A stretch of 64,000 nt of DNA, from assembly GCF_001522545.3 (NCBI RefSeq), contig NC_031773.1, positions 23,076,664 through 23,140,663 of the forward strand, in the 5' to 3' direction. A model generated the notes under the pieces. The model searched no databases. It was not told the DNA's origin and saw nothing but the letters and a program-made list of their open reading frames with translations. A program made the position numbers and the translations under genes. Source of the stretch: Parus major (Eukaryota > Chordata > Aves > Passeriformes > Paridae). Shown piece after piece: positions 49,655 to 62,900 of the stretch (positions are counted from its first letter, which is position 1; the number at the start of each line of letters is the position of its first letter).

Positions 49655-49962
49655 CTGAGGAGGGGAAGTGGAGAGGGAGGGGGTGATCTCTTCTTCTGGC
49701 TATCTAGAGACAGGTCTCATGGGAATGGTTCAAAGTTGTGACAGGGGAGGATCAGACTGGACATCAGGAAGAATATCTTTACTGAGAAAGTGATGAAACA
49801 CTAGAACAGGATTCCTTGAGAGCTGGAGGATGCCCCAAGCCTGTCAGTGCTTAAGAGGTGTTTGCAGAATGCCCTCAAAAACATGTTTTAACTTTTGGTC
49901 AGCCCTGAAGTCATCAGGCAGCTGGATTAGATGACCATTCTGTTATATTCTGTGTTATGCTA
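49655..49962 (+). mobile_element. CR1 LINE 3' fragment (~0.3 kb), antisense to ST7
   Basis: Diverged CR1 blocks in plus orientation: ATCAGACTGGACATCAGGAA, ATCTTTACTGAGAAAGTGAT, AACACTAGAACAGGATTCCT and CTGGATTAGATGACCATTCT, ending near ATATTCTGTGTTATG. It is older-looking than the copy at 40915. Confidence 0.87.
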
Positions 49963-50752
49963 TACTATTAATTTGGGTAAACAGTAAGCCAACTCTCAGC
50001 AGTGAGGAAACAAGAACAGGCCACATACAATAATACACATGTACACCCTGTTAGTTCTTATATTTTTAATCTCCATTTGTTTCTAAGAAGATATTTAATA
50101 AAACTCAAAGCAAATGCTCTGCTTTGGACTCCTGCATTGTGATACTATTATGATTCACTCCACTGCATCAATTTACATAAAGAAGCCCTCAAGAATTACA
50201 TATGGGAGGAGGGCTTTTTAAATGATTTAAAAGTACAGACATGTAAGCAAATAGGCAGACACGTACTGGGAAAGACTTTAGAAGTGAAGATCTGAAATAA
50301 TTATCCCTTGGAATCCTGGCACCAGAACTGGTGTTTCTCTAGCAAGTCCTGCTGTATGTTTCTGAAAGGGCTGAGATAGTTGGTACCTTTCCTCCTCTCC
50401 CTTTTATTGGCCTTTATAATTTCTGTAGTACTTGTCAAGGAAGGCACTTAATGTGCAAACACTTGTTAAGAATTACTGTAGGGCTGTTAGTGAGTCATAT
50501 TGTTCTTCAAGAATTTTATCTTCAAAGATACAGCACTGAAACTTCTTTCTTTTTCATTCCCACAGAAAAAGACAAATGTTATGTGTTGCAGAATTGTAAG
50601 TTAACAGAAGAAAAAAAGATACCTATTAATCTGCATGAAGCCCAAAATACAATTCTGGATATCAAAATCAAATTCTAAAGTGATATTAATAGCTAATATA
50701 TTAAAGATATTTAAGATATAGATATATAGATAATTAATGATGTAGTACTTAC

Positions 50753-50835
50753 CAAAATAAGTCCCGAGATTAATGAGGATGTGCCTGTCAGGGCAACATA
50801 GAACTTGGGGGTTAATGTGTTCAAAAACATACTCA
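50753..50835 (-). CDS. ST7: ST7 coding exon 2 (membrane segment)
   Basis: This 83-nt internal exon is read on the minus strand. It begins with the last two bases of a split Val/Met codon, then encodes 27 residues starting [20 protein letters not shown] and ending LISGLIL. The acceptor is TTCTTTTTCAG with a strong pyrimidine tract, and the donor is TTTTG|GTAAGT. The stretch [17 protein letters not shown] is hydrophobic and continues into IFEWWYF of the next exon, so it is read as the second membrane-spanning helix of ST7. It is the most 5' coding exon in the window. The N-terminal exon that should supply the first helix was not found up to 64000, which fits the very long first intron known for mammalian ST7. 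The [20 protein letters not shown] block is shared with ST7L, so this exon alone does not separate the paralogues. Confidence 0.95.
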
Positions 50836-51849
50836 CTGAAAAAGAAAAGAGAGAAAACCATGAGTACAAGAGCAGGACATGTTCTCCATGTGTCCCTTCC
50901 TCCTCACAGCTGCAGGTAAGTTATTACCTTAGCTTTGACAAAAAAGACAGTTAAAATAACACCCTGTTCCATCTGCCTAACATGATAAAGTACAGCATTA
51001 GACTGTCACATGCAGAATTTTGTTTTCACAACAAAGCCAATCACAAGGCATTGGAAAACAGTTGCACATGTCTGGGACTTTTCTATTTCAGTCAGTGATC
51101 CACTGACATAGAGTTTAGGATTTTCATGATATATGGAAAACATTTTATTATATGCCTTTGCTACTCAATTGCAGTTAGAAATCAGGGAAGTCTATCTCAA
51201 TGTCCTGCATTCAAAATTGTCTCAACATCCTGTAGATCTTGATGAAGTTTTTTTAAGCTTTTTACTTCTCACTACCTTGGTTCCTCATTTACAAAGTAGA
51301 ACATAATTACATTTTCCTAATTCATTCTACTGCTCCAAAGCTGCTAAACCACTCAGTATGACAAGAGTGAATAAATTATTAGAAAAAGACCTAACTAGCC
51401 TTCTGTTAGTAAGAATATTCTTATAATTATTCTTATAATAAAAGAAAATCATGATAGTTGCCTGGATTATCTGAAATCCAGGGCAGAAGAGAAGTCAGAT
51501 GAGCAATTCCATCTGTATGGGCTTCTGGAAATCCAAAGGGTTTTTCTAGTCATATCCCACCTTGAGAGCTGCTGAGCAAATCACCAGGTAATCATGCTCA
51601 TCTCCCACAGAAAATTCATGTGGCTGGCCTGAAGAGAATAAAATATTCTAGGGTTTTGATAACTCTATGGAAGCTACTAGAGAGAACTGGAGTTCCACTA
51701 AATTCTAGATGTTTAAAGAAAACACAACATTCCATCACTTCCATCTTCCACAAATGAAAACGTTCCCTTAAAGCACATAAAGGGTTAGAATACCTTCTGT
51801 AAACAACCCTACTGGTCTCATCCTTAACCACTGCCAAAGAATTTCTCAT

Positions 51850-51900
51850 ACATATATACATTTATATGTATACACACACACACGTATTTGTATATGTACA
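51850..51900. repeat. Compound TA/CA microsatellite
   Basis: CATATATACATTTATATG is followed by TATACACACACACACG and TATTTGTATATGTAC: an imperfect alternating pyrimidine-purine tract about 1 kb upstream of exon 2. Confidence 0.85.
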
Positions 51901-52476
51901 TCCATCCAGGACTGCAGAGAGAACTGACAATAGTTTAGCAGGTAAATTTAAAAGGCTTGTAGCAAAATACTAGTCATTAAAAAATATTGCTAAAAGGCCT
52001 GGATATGTAGGTGTGAGGCCCTCAGTTCATTCTATTCTCTTTATAAATAATACCTAGCAGAAATTAAATTATATAAAGCCAAAAAATGAAGAGGAGACAA
52101 CAATAGCAGAATACAAACAATCAAATATATGATTCACTTTCCAAGACCACTTAAAAAAAAAAAAGTTTTTAAAAAATGCATCACTAAAAGAGATTAAACT
52201 CTACAATTCAGCTGCTTTGTTTGGGTTTTGGCTGCTTATTTTCTGAGCTGTTTTTTTTTTCCTTGAAGAAGCTTAAAGTGTTAAAATGGAACTGTCCTTT
52301 CCTAGTCCACTGGAGTGGCATTAAGCACCAAGCTGACATAGTAAATAATAAATCTGGTGGTTTTTAATGTCATTATATATTTTCTTTCCCCAATGCATTG
52401 GATGCCAGATTCTCAGCTAGAGTAAATCAGCACCACATTCTCAAAACTGCTGTGTGCAACACAGGTACACTGTCCT

Positions 52477-52516
52477 TCTCCCTCCCTCCCTCCCTCCCTC
52501 CCTCCCTCCCTCCCTC
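52477..52516. repeat. (CCCT)n microsatellite
   Basis: About nine to ten perfect CCCT units after CCTT. On the minus strand this is AGGG, which in RNA sense gives many regularly spaced G3 runs in intron 1. The Gly-Gly-Arg-Glu repeat in one minus-strand frame is only a translation of this repeat. Confidence 0.96.
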
Positions 52517-55289
52517 TTTAGGACTATAAAAGCAGGCTTTGAAACAATAGTCCCTGCTTTCTTCAGCCACAGCACCTATTAAGTATGAAGAGGAATGGAG
52601 GGACTGAAATAGCTTTGGCTTCACCAGCTACTGAGACTCTTTTAGGAGAAACATTCCTCATTTTGGAATGCAAATGTAAGCCAGAGACATACACAAACTA
52701 TGTTACTGGAGAAGTTTCAGGCTGCCAGTGAAACTACCTTTGCTTAGGTCAAGATATGCCTGAGAGAGAATATGCTACAATGGGATATAGATGCCTGTGT
52801 TCCACCTTGTAACACAGCGCTACTGTAGTGCCAACGATAACATGAAAAGCCAGGCAGCAAGAGACTTTACAGAGGAGGTTTCTCTTCCACTCTCCCACCA
52901 CAGCTTCACAGATTATGGAATGCTGGAATTTTTTTCTAGCAAAATTTCCCATTACTCTGGTGGTAACTTGATTTCCGATGTCGTGAGCCATCTAAGTCTA
53001 CTGTGAAGATTCCACACAAGCATTGAATAAGGATACAGTCTATTTGCTTTAAATATTATTACTGACTTCCAGCCATAAAAATTGTTTTAGGAAATACATC
53101 CCCACTTGGAAAAGCCCTCTCAACAAATTAGCTTTAGAAGCTCATCAGTGGAGTACATTGAATAAGGCTCATAGGAAATATTAGCTTTCCTCTGTCACCA
53201 CTCTTTTACAAGCAATATATACTGGTTTATAGAGAAGCTCTCAGATGTGAATGGAGATTGGATTTTATTTATCTGTAATTTCCACAAGTATTACTGCTTT
53301 TTTCTTTGCACATATACTGATCCTCCTTAATATAGGCTGCCGCAGTTCTTCACTTTTACAGCTTAGTCAGAGGAACTCTAAGGGTGAACAGATATGGTGC
53401 TGGATGCTTTTAGATTTTATGTGCCAGACTCCCAGATAATGGAAATAACTCAGTAGTTTTGATACACGCTCACTCAATGACCAGAGCTGTTTATCTGGAC
53501 TGTATTTCTCTAATCCTTTGGCCATTCTTTTTCCCACTCATTAAATATAAGAACTTCATTATGAAAAATATCACCTTTAGCCAATTATTAGCTACTCTCC
53601 CAGTTCCTTTGTCTCCATAAGTACTATTAACAAAAGGTAATACTTTCTAATAAGAAACATATCTCCAAAACAGTAAAACTAAGCATTTGTGGTCCGACTA
53701 TTTTTATTCTGAAGTCAATGAGAATTCAATCATCATTTCAGTGGAAACTACATCAAGGCCTAGTTCTTATAATAATTAATCTCAAGAGTAAAAATCAATC
53801 CACTTTTGCATTGTGATAATATATCATTATCCAAAAGGGAGCATTTCTTTACAGTCAGCGTTCTGACATTGTAGAAATCACTATAATATTCAGCATCTCC
53901 ATCTCCCAGTGGAATTAGGGCTCCTGAGTGTGTTGCAGTAAACTAGAGCCATTAGCTAATGCTACCTGTTCATCTACCTAAATTTGGATAGCAGTATTTT
54001 TCTTCTGTATTTCCATTTGATGATGCAGCAGGATTGAGGAGCAGAGATAGATTTCTGAGAAATGTGAGCTGAAGACAATAGCAGATGACTGCAGAATAAA
54101 GAAGCAAGGTAGAATCACCACCAAAAAGTAGTGCTGTATGTCATTTCTTCTGAATTCCAGTGTATGCCTAATTATTTCTGTTCACAAAGGGAAGATGTTG
54201 CAGCTATTCAGTTCAGAATACAATCTCTTGTCTGTAACTTGGTAGGACTTAAAAAGGGCAAGTAATGAGTATCTAGACAAAGAAACTTGCCTGATGTTCC
54301 TACAGTGGCAGCTTGTTTGAAACTACTGTTCAATCCAAATTATTTGGCTTTTGACAGTGAATGATCTATTTTAGGTGTGTTAGTACAGCTTGTTCTGTAT
54401 TTTTCTAAAGAAAAACAGCATGACCTAATAAATATAAATTCTGTCTAAAAAAGCCAAACATATCTACTTATGAGAGACTCCTGGCCTTAGAAATATCCAT
54501 TCCCTCTTTCTTCCATTCTCTTTATTGCTTTCATTTTAATAATACTTGAGACATCCAGACAAAGGCATATTTACATTTTCAGAAGTGCCTAAGATACACT
54601 GCTAAGTCATTTCATCCTTCTGTATACTATCTAGGGAAGGACTGTTATTTCATTGTTAACTGTGGACGCTCACAGAGATGAATTTACGTCCTATTCAGTT
54701 CACAGCAGACAAGTTACAAAAGTAATATCTAACATTCTCAGTTGAGACTAACCAAAAGAGGTGATTGAAATGTTTTTGAAGGCAGATGCCATTTCATTCC
54801 TGTTACATATATTATTCATTTGCAATACTTGTGATTCATTCTGAACCGGGGAGTAAACACAAGAGGAAAATCCGGGTATTTTTCAAGTAACAAAATCCTT
54901 GAAACATGTAAAATGTATCACTCAAGATGATAAAAAACACTGTTGCTTTTTAAATTTCTTGAGGCACTCAGAATTCAAGAATGTGAGGAACCACAGTGGA
55001 AAATAGTGGGGTTGAACTGCTGAAAATATCATATTAACTGCTGCATCAGTTAATTATATTAGAAGGTCACTAGGGGAGGGAGCACTGCAAACTACCAGCT
55101 ATTCCCACATGCAGGTCTACTAAAATGACAGCCCCATTACCTACATCTGAATGTGAGGTGATACAAGTGTACAGTAAGGTGCAAATAAAAATTTAATAGC
55201 AATGTAACATAAATCATATACACAAACAGATCAAGCAAAGACGGGATGGTATAATTTATGGCACTTCTTTGTTACCTCAAAATGCAGGT

Positions 55290-55380
55290 AAAATTATATA
55301 TATCTCAATAACCTTGTTAAATAAAAATATTATGCATAAATAATATATAAATTAACTTACATAAATAAATAAAGATATAA
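55290..55380. repeat. AT-rich low-complexity region
   Basis: ATTATATATATCTC, AATAAAAATATTATGCATAA and CATAAATAAATAAAGATATA in succession. It is AT-rich, without an exact repeat unit. Confidence 0.75.
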
Positions 55381-56372
55381 CTGGGTACAGCAATTCATTT
55401 TGTAAGAGAAAATTGCCAGAAAACATATAAAAGTTTATAGTACATAGCCCTTCTATTTGAGTCTCTAAGAAATTCTGCTGCACTTTCTGCCTCTGTAATA
55501 TTTGCTTGGTATCCAGACTGATTTAAACTCGTTTAACACCAGTGCCAAGAGCCCCAAATCCCTTAGACAGAGGACATACTAAGAAACGTATCGTTGGAGA
55601 CCTTTGACACAGCTATTTAATTTCTTTTCACTGCAGCCAGCCATTCAGGCTGCTGTTCCAACAGGGTACAGAAGACAGGGCAGTGACTGTCATGTTTCAC
55701 AGGGGCCTCTGCTTGGATTAATGAAGCTCCTCAATTCAGTGGTAGCAGCAATGAAGAACTCATCTACTAACAAAGTGTCAGCAAAGAGGGCAAAATTAAG
55801 TTCAATAAACTTCTTTTACTAAATGTATAAACTTTCCCTCTCTGAGTATGAAATGCTGCGTATTCTTGACTTTAATTGAACAATTTGTACCTAAACTTTC
55901 TGAACTCTCAACCCCTCCCTCATAAGAATGTTGCCTATAATTTACTTTTCAGAAAACACACTAGGAGCAGGCTGAATTACGCATTATATACTATGATGGT
56001 CTCCAGCTAAATATAAATACAAATCCCATCAGATTTAAAGCTAGCACAGAGTATTGTCTCAGAAAAACCAAAGCACTTTTACCAATTACCAGGACTTTCC
56101 CTGGGAAGCTACCAAAGATTTTTTTAACTTCTTAAGACTTCTTAAAGACACTACCAAAAAAGTAAGCATTCAAAAGTTTCAAAATGCTGCAGAGAGATTT
56201 TCCATTTACTTATTGCAGATGCTATGTAGTTTCCTTCTTTTGTTTAGATCTGTTTTCAAAACTTGAAAAAATTTCTCAGGCAGAGACAGCTGGTGTCTTA
56301 CCTGTGCACAAGGAAATCCAGATTGACCACTCACTTTGTTCAACCATCCAGTCCTGTCCTAAAGGCATGAGA

Positions 56373-56393
56373 CTGAATGTGAGTCACATTCAG
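56373..56393. promoter_or_regulatory. 21-bp palindrome centred on an AP-1 consensus
   Basis: CTGAATGTGA, a single G, then the exact reverse complement TCACATTCAG. The centre reads TGAGTCA, the consensus for Jun/Fos (AP-1) dimers. It is in ST7 intron 1, about 5.5 kb upstream of exon 2. Symmetry is seen; binding is inference. Confidence 0.5.
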
Positions 56394-59300
56394 ATGCCTG
56401 GAGCCTGTGCTAATGGCCAGGGGTCTATAGCTCTCAGTTACGGCTGGATCAGAGCCCAGGTGAGAGAAGATGGTGATGTACCAGAAGCCTCCTGTTCAAC
56501 TCTGATTAACGACATAATCAAAGTTCTGCCCATACAGATATTTCAAATGAGTGAAATAAAACTTTCTGGACTGAAGACCACCATACTCTCTCTTCCATGT
56601 TTCCACATCTTAAATGCAGGTTTTCCCTTTCAATAGAATAACACAATAAAAAGGGAAAGTGAGTGGGGACAGTCTTCTGGAGAAAATTTGGGTATGATGG
56701 GAGAGGAGAGGCTTTTAGCCAAAAAGCACAGCCCAAAGAGAAGAAAAAGCAGATGGTAGTAAACACAGGACCAGCTGCATGTCAAAAACTTTCAGGTTCA
56801 TTTACTAATAACTGAAAAACAAAGAGTTTGAAAATGGTGACTAATATTCTTTCCACTTTGCAACCCAATTGCCCACTGAGCAAATTATATCCACCACAAA
56901 ACACTGAAACAAATCTTACTAAATTCAGTCCATCTCTTCCCAAAAAATTGTTGCCTGAGGATTGCAAACAAATTTGGCTTAATCATTCTTCCCAGCATGC
57001 TAACATGTTAAATATCTGAAGGCCAAAGTGACACAATGATCTGTGCTGGCTTGCTTTTCAATGCCAAGTCTATATTCATATTACGATGTCCAAAAGTTAC
57101 TGGATTGATCAAAACTATTGTCTCACCCCTAGCAGGACTTAGTCTGTGCTGGCTGTAGAGCTTTTGGGACTTAACCTCCTGCAACATTCAGAGTGCATTA
57201 GCCATTCAGCCTGTTACAGTAAGTTTGCTCATCCCCACTGTAGTAGTATACAGGGAAATGTAACTGATAAGAGATAAGAACCAACACAGAGCTGAGGGCA
57301 GAAGGGCACACAGGTGCATCAAGGAAACCAGATCTGTGAGACAAAAAAGCACTTAAGACTCTATTGTGACTTGGGAAGGGAAAGAGAAAAGAAAACCAGG
57401 TTAGAGGTAGACTAGTGAAATACAGAGATGGGTTAAAATAAAAATTAAAAAATGGAATGGCAATAAATACTATCAGGCATGAAGATGATAGAGGCAAGAA
57501 CAGCAAAAGAAAAAAAAAAGACACAAGAAATGACTCACGCAACATGAATGTAAACAAAGGCTATTTTTACTTCAGCAAGAGATGCTTTGCATGTCAGAAG
57601 TACCTTTTCACTGTGAGAAATAAGACTCCCAACAATAACAGCTTTGGTCATTTGGGAAGAGATGGTGTCCAGAAGTTATTCCTTGCTATCAAATACACCC
57701 CAAAGCCTTTTCTCACAAACTATTAAACCCTTAACAAAAGGTGCTACGAAAGGTTCCCATTCCCAGCTCTATTTTCCCAGAATGTCCTGCTATGGTCAAC
57801 AGCTACACTGTGTCTCAGGAACAGAGAGGTTAGACAGACAAAAATTGCACTATAACTATACCCCAAAGAAGATATTTTGTCCTGGGAGTTTAAATATTAA
57901 AGCAAACTTAGTATAACTAGACCCAAGCATAGTATTTTGCTATTCCATTTGTCTGAGATGATAAACTCCCTACCCTGGATTTGGGGAGAGTAAAACTATG
58001 AAGAAAAGATCAATTTTCCTGAATGCAAGCCACTATTATAATGCAAATTTTCTGTCACATAGTTACCCTTGCCAAGGGACAGGGACATTTGCTCTTGCTT
58101 TCACAATGCAATGGTGACACGAGTTAATTACACAGCTTCTGTTAATTACAGAGCATGCTGCATGAACACCAAGATTTACTGATAGTTGGCAGCAGAAACC
58201 CTTCTAAAAAAAACCCACCCACCTCCTCCCCCCAAACCAACAGAACCCCCACAGCATTTTAATTTAAAGAAAACGAGGGAGAAGCCACTTCCCTTGCAGC
58301 CCTTAGCTATCAGGGACTGAACTACTGTGCATTTCTTTATGACCATCACTGTGTCCTAATGCTAAAAGCAGACTAGCAATATTAATAATGTACAAGCGGA
58401 AAGGAAAGACTTGGTCAAATAAAAATGAGGCATCAAGGATGAGCAATGATTCACTGAGTAGATTTTTACAGATGTGGATGCATAAAGTCATGTTGTTGCT
58501 TGGTTGTTAGTCAAAGTCTCTTACAACGCTTTCAGCTTTAATTCTTCTAAAATCAGGTTCTTGCAAATTGATTTGAAACACTGTCATTATACACATCTCC
58601 CCTGCAGATTTAGTTTCAAGAATCATGAATCCTTGTCTTAGTTTTTACTTCAGCATTGCACTGCATGAGGAAGCGTTCTCAGATTTGTGATGGATGTCTT
58701 TGTAGGCAGAACCAGTCCAGATTCTGGAGAGAGCACCTTCACAATTAGGTTTAGGTTTCCTCTTCTAATCACACACATACCAGCATGTGTATCACCGAAT
58801 TCCAAAACACAAAAGCAAAGGAAATCCTGATGGGATGCAACAGCAAATGAGGATAAATTCCCCAGAAGTCTCTCAGGAGACTGCAGAGTATCACTATGCA
58901 GAGACATCTTCTACCTTCTCTTGGATACACACTTGTAAGAGAAAGCAGGAGTAGGGCAAGAGTATGGCTGTTGCACAGTTTATCAGGTAGATGTTTTAAA
59001 GTCTTTCAGGTCTTCAATTTAGGGTGCACAGCAATTGGGCTCTACTGAAAATCAATAGTAATGTATTTCATTGCAAAAGTGTACTTAAACACTGCAAAAA
59101 AAAACAACCTTATTTACCACTCTGCAGCCCAAAGTGTTCAAAGAAATCCCTATTTCAAGATTTCTCTTAACATCAACTAACCATTCATGTAACTGAACTG
59201 ACAGATCTTTATCCAGTTTGGACAGGCACTCTTTGCAAAGTTAAACACACCTGTTACCTTAACTGCTGATTATTCTGAGGCATTACACAGATTTATGTGG

Positions 59301-59736
59301 TTTAGCCTTTCAAAGCTGTATTAAAACAAAAACCAACTACTAAACCTAATTATCTAGAGTCATTTAAGAAAATTAAGGGCTTTTGTTCCAACTACTAGAT
59401 CCGTACAGCTCTCTCAATGGAAAGGGTATGTTTTGGCCTCTTCTTTCATGCAACACTCAGGGAGGTAACTGCACCATTAAATCTTTTTTATGTTAGTTCA
59501 TTAGCTATGTAAGGAATACCCTAAACTAAAAATTTGCCACAGTGATTAATTCCAATGCCACAGATAACAAAGGCTAATCTACTCTAGAGAGACAAACCAT
59601 ACAAAGTTTTTACCAGCATTCCACAAAAGAGAAAATATCTCATGGGTTCCCATTGTCCAGGAACCTCTCTTGGAAGAGCTATTCCCATGCTAAGACCAAA
59701 GAGACACATGAACAAAGCACCCTCAGCTGCCCTGCA

Positions 59737-59760
59737 GCCTCCTTTTGTGCCTCCTTTTGT
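59737..59760. repeat. 12-bp tandem duplication
   Basis: GCCTCCTTTTGT repeated twice head to tail, exactly. A short local duplication. Confidence 0.93.
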
Positions 59761-59945
59761 TCCAGGCAGGATTTGATAGAGCACTAAACCAACAAATATG
59801 AGCAGTGCTACACTTTCCATCCTTGCTTGTGTGTTGCATTCCTAGGCATACAGACAGGAGCACCATGATTTGTGCAATAAACAAAATTGTCTCAGCAATG
59901 AAAAAAATCAGAAAACTGGGCTGAAATTTGCATATTGAAGAAACA

Positions 59946-59980
59946 TTTTTTTTTAAAAAAAAGTTTTTTTTTTCTTTTTT
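59946..59980. repeat. T9-A8-G-T10-C-T6 low-complexity tract
   Basis: The A8 block lies between T9 and T10, so it can fold as an A/T hairpin with either neighbour. It is a simple-sequence tract in intron 1. Confidence 0.88.
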
Positions 59981-62900
59981 GTAATTCTGGAGAAATATTC
60001 TATTCCAGACATTTCTGTTCGAACCTTGGCAGCCTGACGCTATATAGTAAATCTATTTTGAGAGTCTCTAAGATGCTGATCTCTTTGCATACAAGAAACT
60101 GCAAGGTGCTTCTTGGAATAGAGGTGACTAGAAAACACTTTCATAATTAGAGCCGGCAATGTCATGAAAATTCCCTGGAGATCTACAATAGCTGATATCA
60201 TTATCCTGTCATTGAAAACTCATCTACTTACAAAATCAGTAAGATGTTTGTGCTTTTTTTCTCCTACGAGAAATTACAACCCATGTTAAATTTCTATATG
60301 AGGCAGGGATTTATATTTTTTCCAGTAATTGATGGCCTGGGTAATGTGGCACAAAAATAAAGGGAAAATGATTTTTCCATCAAGTGTTATTCATTATTGC
60401 TATCTATCTAATAATCAGCTTTCCACTTCAAAATATTCTTAACACTGTGTGACTCACACAGTAATTGTACCAAAAGAAAAAGAAGACAAGGCAAGTGGAA
60501 AAATTTTACCTCTTTGCCTCCATTTTGGGGTATTTCAAATAAAGCACAGCAGCAGGTTTGACAAGTACTGTATAATCTCCATTGTCTACCAGTCTCTTGG
60601 GATACCCAACCTTATTAAAATGGAAAAGGCTCTACAGTAACTCTGCAGACAGAACTCCAATCTGCATTCAGGACCTGACTGATGATGAGACGAAGTCAGG
60701 GGGGGAATTTTGCATAATAAAGATTTTCAGTAGAATGAGCTCTAGAGAAAGAATTTCCAACCAAATGCAAAGCAAATGATGGAGTGGGGTTTGAGGGAGC
60801 ACCTCTCTCACACAGACTTATGGACATATAGCATGAAGTTAGACTTTTAAAAAATTATCATCTTGTGGCTGGGGTGGTCCTCCTGTCCCCCATAGGCAAT
60901 GAGTCTCCCCAGTGCATTTTCTCTAAAGGTCCTGTGTGTCTGCTAGACAAAACCAGACTGTCCACAGTTTTAAAGTGTGCTTTGTTTCATGAGAAGACAA
61001 ATTAAATGCCACTTAGTCTACCTCATTAACAATAATGATATTATTTGGTTTAGCCTTTGATGAAATCCCATGAGAAAAGGCAGTGCAAGACACCCACTAT
61101 TTTTCTTATTGAATATTTGATGGTTTTAATTCCAAACATGATCGTGGCTGAATTGTCTGTAAATAACTGAAGCAGCATTCAGTCCAAAAGTCTTCTTTAA
61201 TTTTCCTTTCTTCTGTTCAAAATTAGTGAATCTTTTCAGAGATTCTCCTCATACAGGTAAGAGGGACCACAGGAGGGGTAGGGGGAAGGACTTGCAGGCA
61301 GGACTCAAACTCAGGAGTTCAGTTTTCCATTCTCTAGGGCTGATAAGACCTGAGCACATGTGGTGGTCACTGCTTCTGCTGATTTCCAAACATGACTGAG
61401 TGCTACTTCATCTCTGCACCTGGTGACGACCAGGGAAGGTCATTGTGATGGGCTGTGTGCAAACAGAGCCCATCAAAACGCTGTGGTTTCCTTGCATCTG
61501 CTTGTTCCTCTTCTGGTCACATTAGTGTATCTAGGACTAGTGACCATGGCTATGCTAATCCTGAGATGCTGGTGGCTAATTATGATAATCACTGCTTTGA
61601 AATTTTTGCTGCTGTCCATTAATTTGACCTATATAGATCACCCTGGAAAAACTGTCTCTAAAGCTGAAACTTGCCATGTTTTCTCTAAATGAAGTACCAA
61701 AAGTTTCTAGGGGTTTTTTGGGTAGGGGAATGCCATGCAAAAGGATTCAACAGCTGGGGGACTTCCCATCCACTCCCAGTTGCCCCTACACCTGTGGTCA
61801 GGAACCAACTTTCTGTCTGGCTTTTGAGGGAGAGTAGGAGGAAAGTGACCTCCAAGAGTGTGGCACGTGGAACCAATTCCCCTCTGAACACAGATCTGAA
61901 TGAGCAACTGCTTCAACAGAAAAATCCAGAACAAAACTTTGAGAGTGGCAGAATACCAAAATCAATACAGCAATACATTCAAAGTGGGCTCTGGCACAGA
62001 AAGCTCAAAGAGGGAATGCAAAATTATTGTAGGAGGCTACTTAACTTAATGCTTTTCAAAATGCCACTTGGCTCAGAAACAGAGAGATTCAGAACCTGTT
62101 AAGTGTGTTTAAGCACTTGGAACTGTAGCATTTAAATGACCAACAAAACCCCTATTGCTCATTATTCAAAGCACAAAATACCACTGAGAGGGCAGCTGAC
62201 TTTCTGGCTAGAATTGCCCATTAGAGATGTGTTTAGGGATATATAATACTGGAGCAACATGGAACTTGCAATAGATCTTGGCTTCTGCTCCCAGCTTCAT
62301 GGCTGGCTTACCTGCAGTCTTTCAATGCAGTGCTTTGGGGCCTTGGATCCCTGACTGTGCTTTGGGAAGAGACCTCAGTAACCTTTTGTGTGCAAAAGCA
62401 GCAGAGATCATTGCTCTAATTTCTGGCCCCCCTACTGGACTCTTCACTTGCACGTAACAACTTCCTAAACTCCAGCAAAGTGAACTGCTGTGGCCTTTTC
62501 CAAGGATTGATCCTGGTGGTGTCACCTTCTGAAATAGCTGACTATATCCAAAGGAAGGCATTACATCCAGTACTTTCCAGCAGACCTGATCTAGGTCCAG
62601 TCTGTCCCAGGACACCATGGTGGTCTGTGAAGCAGACTTGCTTGCTTTTCACTGTATATAAAGGGATTGGGAGATAAAATAGAGCATGAGAGAGAGTATG
62701 TAAAGGTGTATAGAAAAAAAATGAAACAGCCTTGCAGACTAAAAAACTCATTTTTAGCAGAAAAAGTGAAGACTACATATAACCTACTGTGTTGGGTTTG
62801 GGTCTCCCTGTATTTGGCTCTGATCTCCCTCTTTGTTACTTTATAAAAAGAAAAACAGCTCCCCAAAGGAGTTTTCTCTGAGCCCCAACAACACTGGCAC

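Larger units (their letters stand above)
41716..50752 (-). other. ST7: ST7 intron 2 (9.0 kb)
   Basis: Donor GTAAGT lies at 50752 and acceptor TTGCAG ends at 41716. From the exon 3 side it holds GC-rich sequence with a 13-bp minisatellite (41769-41820), A-rich tracts (42250-42290), an (ATC)5 run (44627-44641), an A21 run (48449-48469) and a CR1 at about 49655-49962. A patch at 44690-44960 has many homeodomain- and E-box-like cores. The rest is unremarkable. Confidence 0.85.

Noticed and set aside
900..50835. Assignment of the gene to the paralogue ST7L
   Set aside because: Exons 3, 5, 7, 9, 10 and 11 carry ST7-type residues; only two positions (exons 8 and 12) look ST7L-like.
52427..52624. 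Minus-strand frame with repeated Gly-Gly-Arg-Glu
   Set aside because: Direct translation of the CCCT microsatellite.
56184..56636. Plus-strand frame of 150 codons
   Set aside because: No recognisable domain, no splice or poly-A context, mixed composition; treated as chance, though its region contains the AP-1 palindrome.
61423..61692. Plus-strand 89-codon frame with hydrophobic stretches resembling membrane helices
   Set aside because: T-rich DNA often yields Leu/Ile/Val-rich frames; it has no similarity to the ST7 N terminus and lies on the opposite strand.
62785..62895. TGTGTTGGGTTTGGGTCTCC start resembling the edge of a songbird LTR
   Set aside because: No matching second LTR, no polypurine tract or target-site duplication seen, and the likeness stops after about 15 bp.
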